Positions 63,649 through 64,000 of a stretch of 64,000 nucleotides of DNA are shown here, one piece after another; the stretch's first letter is position 1; each line of letters starts with the position of its first letter. Source of the stretch: Lunularia cruciata (Eukaryota; Streptophyta; Marchantiopsida; Lunulariales; Lunulariaceae). The notes beneath the pieces were generated by a model. It saw only the letters and a program-made list of their open reading frames with translations. It was not told the origin of the DNA and did not search any database. The translations under genes were made by a program, and so were the position numbers. Location of the stretch: NCBI GenBank assembly GCA_948567375.1, contig OX419757.1, positions 49,786,001 to 49,850,000 of the forward strand, read 5' to 3'.

Positions 63649-64000
63649 ATGGAGGGTCATCAAGAGTGGAAATTGAGATTATGCAAGGTTCCCCAAGGGT
63701 TTGAGGTGATTGTAGGGGTGGATTTGAGGAAAAGAGAGTTTACAATAGAATTTGAAGAGAGTGTTGAGAGGATCCAAAAACCTACACCACTTGGAGGAAA
63801 GAGTGAGTCTAAGTGCTTTCTATGTGGAGAGAAGGGACATAAGGCAAGTTCATGTCCATTAACCTTTGAGAGCAAGAGATTGAGGGAAAGGAGAGGCTTA
63901 CTTGACTTGGGTTTGCATGTTGGACCTTCTTCACCAAGATTGGGAGGGAGAAGATCTAAGACCAAGGAGTTGTGTGAGGTTTGTGGAGTTGAAGGACTTC
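63649..64000 (+). CDS. Family A upstream ORF: zinc-knuckle protein, N-terminal part (cut by window end)
   Basis: Open from ATG at 63649 to the window edge (117 codons): MEGHQEWKLRLCKVPQGFEV, CFLCGEKGHKASSC knuckle, the basic stretch ESKRLRERRG, and the start of the second cluster CEVCGVEG. It differs from the protein at 49245-49718 at only a few positions (K5Q and F to L before RKRE). The complete frame would be about 157 residues. An intact frame in both A copies suggests it mattered until recently. Confidence 0.78.
   Translation, partial: MEGHQEWKLRLCKVPQGFEVIVGVDLRKREFTIEFEESVERIQKPTPLGGKSESKCFLCGEKGHKASSCPLTFESKRLRERRGLLDLGLHVGPSSPRLGGRRSKTKELCEVCGVEGL

Larger units (their letters stand above)
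62106..64000 (+). mobile_element. Family A Gypsy element, 5' part, plus strand (continues beyond window)
   Basis: 5' LTR 62110-62788, primer site, leader ORF and zinc-knuckle ORF, identical in layout to the reverse of 49245-51269 and nearly identical in sequence. The left flank is GCCC (62106-62109). gag and pol lie past 64000. Confidence 0.9.

Overview
The window holds no recognisable single-copy host gene, tRNA, rRNA or CRISPR array. It is a nest of LTR retrotransposons (almost all Ty3/Gypsy) plus one PIF/Harbinger-like DNA transposon. Chromodomain Gypsy elements, tRNA-iMet-type primer sites, Harbinger with its Myb partner, and AT-rich, CpG-poor decayed copies point to a streptophyte with a large repeat-rich genome. 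The reverse transcriptase of family D and its methyltransferase resemble elements I know from non-flowering plants and charophyte algae. I cannot name the species. Family letters below are mine.

Families. A: non-chromodomain Gypsy, LTR about 690 bp (TGTAACACC...GGCTCACA), a primer site close to the tRNA-Asp type, an extra zinc-knuckle ORF before gag, 4-bp target duplications. B: chromovirus, LTR 600-790 bp, C-terminal chromodomain. C: chromovirus, LTR 390-490 bp rich in heat-shock-element-like GAAnnTTC arrays, a 20-residue repeat between protease and RT, C-terminal chromodomain. D: the most unusual family. Pieced together from four broken copies it reads LTR - gag - zinc knuckle - cytosine-C5 DNA methyltransferase - RT - RNase H - integrase - PHD finger - LTR. 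E: one 2.8 kb LTR-like unit full of minisatellite and (TC)n sequence.

Layout. 1-3294: 3' part of a C element (+) carrying an A LTR, inserted in a D copy (minus, 3295-5339) that holds the methyltransferase remnant. 5340-7638: 5' half of a B element (+). 7639-9134: C fragment (minus). 9135-10597: C 5' end (+). 10598-17825: complete C element (+) with a 5-bp target duplication, carrying an A LTR that itself carries a B LTR. 17826-19604: C fragment (minus). 19605-26080: near-complete B element (minus). 26081-28876: C 5' half (minus). 28877-32262: B 3' half (+). 32263-33340: non-coding with a diverged tandem repeat. 33340-35805: Harbinger Myb-like gene and transposase, convergent. 36054-40061: D 5' half (+) with an A LTR. 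40062-41438 and 55521-59107: one D element (minus) split by a complete D element (+, 41439-55520), which in turn carries a nearly full-length A element (minus, 43541-51269). 55611-58434: E. 59108-62109: B 3' half (minus) with an A LTR inside its LTR. 62110-64000: 5' part of another A element (+), running off the window.

Almost every coding stretch has stops, frameshifts or lost catalytic residues, so these are relics. The youngest layers are family A and the B copy at 59108-62109. The rejoined insertion sites give a relative order of events and confirm element boundaries independently of database matches.
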